Source: Chitinophagales bacterium (GTDB lineage: Bacteria; Bacteroidota; Bacteroidia; Chitinophagales; Chitinophagaceae). From it: 64,000 nucleotides of DNA. The translations under genes were made by a program, and so were the position numbers. The stretch covers positions 310,001-374,000 of the forward strand of contig JAFLBL010000002.1 in the NCBI GenBank assembly GCA_017303855.1. Direction: 5' to 3'. Below, in pieces: positions 63,636 through 64,000 of the stretch (within the stretch, counting starts at the first letter, position 1; every line of letters begins with the position of its first letter). Below the pieces are notes generated by a model that saw nothing but the letters and a program-made list of their open reading frames with translations, did not search any database and was not told the origin of the DNA.

Positions 63636-64000
63636 ATGGCAGCACATACAGAAGCACAGATAAGACGAGCAATTAAACCATTATTAACCGTATATGGTGA
63701 ATTAAACACTTCAGAAGTAAAAAACCTTTTACATACAGTTTTAGAATTTAGTGAAGAGGATATGTTACCTTCACCAACAAGAAATGAACCTCGTATCATT
63801 CAACGTATAGGTAATATTGCTTCTCACCAAACAGAAACAGTAAAATTTTATGATGAAGGCTTTATAGTTGATAAAAATCATTCACCAGCTAAATTTGCTT
63901 TAATTAACCCTATTTCACAAGTTGTTATTCAACCTGCGGAAGTAACAACAATAAAAGAAAAAACGAGACGCTTTATTGCTCGTAAAGTTGATTGGGAAAA
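63636..64000 (+). CDS. Winged-helix protein, N-terminal part (runs off window)
   Basis: The frame is open from the ATG at 63636 to the window edge (121 complete codons, no stop). The start MAAHTEAQIRRAIKPLLTVY, followed by SEVKNLLHTVLEFSEEDMLP and a RIIQRIGNIASHQ segment, resembles the Mrr-type N-terminal winged helix that precedes nuclease or other DNA-acting domains in restriction systems. The continuation is outside the window. It is 6 bp behind the adenine methyltransferase, so a restriction partner is a reasonable but unproven reading. Composition as AT-rich as its neighbour. Confidence 0.7.
   Translation, partial: MAAHTEAQIRRAIKPLLTVYGELNTSEVKNLLHTVLEFSEEDMLPSPTRNEPRIIQRIGNIASHQTETVKFYDEGFIVDKNHSPAKFALINPISQVVIQPAEVTTIKEKTRRFIARKVDWE

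Overview
The window looks like a chromosomal segment of a Bacteroidota bacterium, most likely of the Chitinophagaceae type. The reasons are two SusC/SusD pairs, SusE/SusF-like lipoproteins, a type IX secretion tail on an amylase, FG-GAP/ASPIC lipoproteins, and several promoters of the Bacteroidota form (TTTG, about 20 bp, TAnnTTTG). No RNA gene was recognised. Species cannot be named from the sequence alone.

Layout. 1-8709 is mostly housekeeping: a cut-off TetR regulator, a secreted protein, a PfkB sugar kinase, a lamin-tail surface protein, asd behind what reads as a complete transcription attenuator with a 14-residue leader peptide, a DUF2461 protein, a NUMOD4/HNH protein and ligA. 8877-37681 is an alpha-glucan/sucrose/trehalose region: a secreted GH13 amylase with a degenerate-Nudix regulator, a LacI regulator, SusC/SusD followed by two giant paralogous FG-GAP/ASPIC lipoproteins, then a five-gene plus-strand operon (disaccharide transporter, GH13 lipoprotein, sugar porter, fructokinase, amylosucrase-like GH13) facing a minus-strand operon (LacI, MFS transporter, GH37 trehalase). 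37871-40909 holds a barrel protein, a vanadium-haloperoxidase-like lipoprotein and a small secreted protein. 40934-56351 has a GH65 glycosidase divergent from a galactan locus: SusC-SusD-SusE-SusF, a GH53 galactanase lipoprotein, a GH2-GH53 fusion enzyme and galactokinase.

57787-64000 is accessory DNA. It starts with a tyrosine recombinase and a self-contained higBA toxin-antitoxin unit. Then composition shifts to strongly AT-rich, with an SDR-membrane protein-AraC module that has the geometry of an integron gene cassette, an attC-like 137-bp structured site, and a second unit that begins with a D12-class adenine methyltransferase and an incomplete winged-helix gene.

How parts work together. 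The two LacI proteins share an almost identical recognition helix, and AAACGTTT-type palindromes lie upstream of the disaccharide transporter, the MFS-trehalase pair and the GH65 gene, with a doubled variant before lacI itself. A common alpha-glucoside regulon is therefore likely. In the galactan locus, surface GH53 and secreted GH2-GH53 would release galactose for GalK. The strongest candidates for something new are the aspartate-family attenuator before asd, the gene-cassette geometry at 59855-62351, and the GH2-GH53 fusion.
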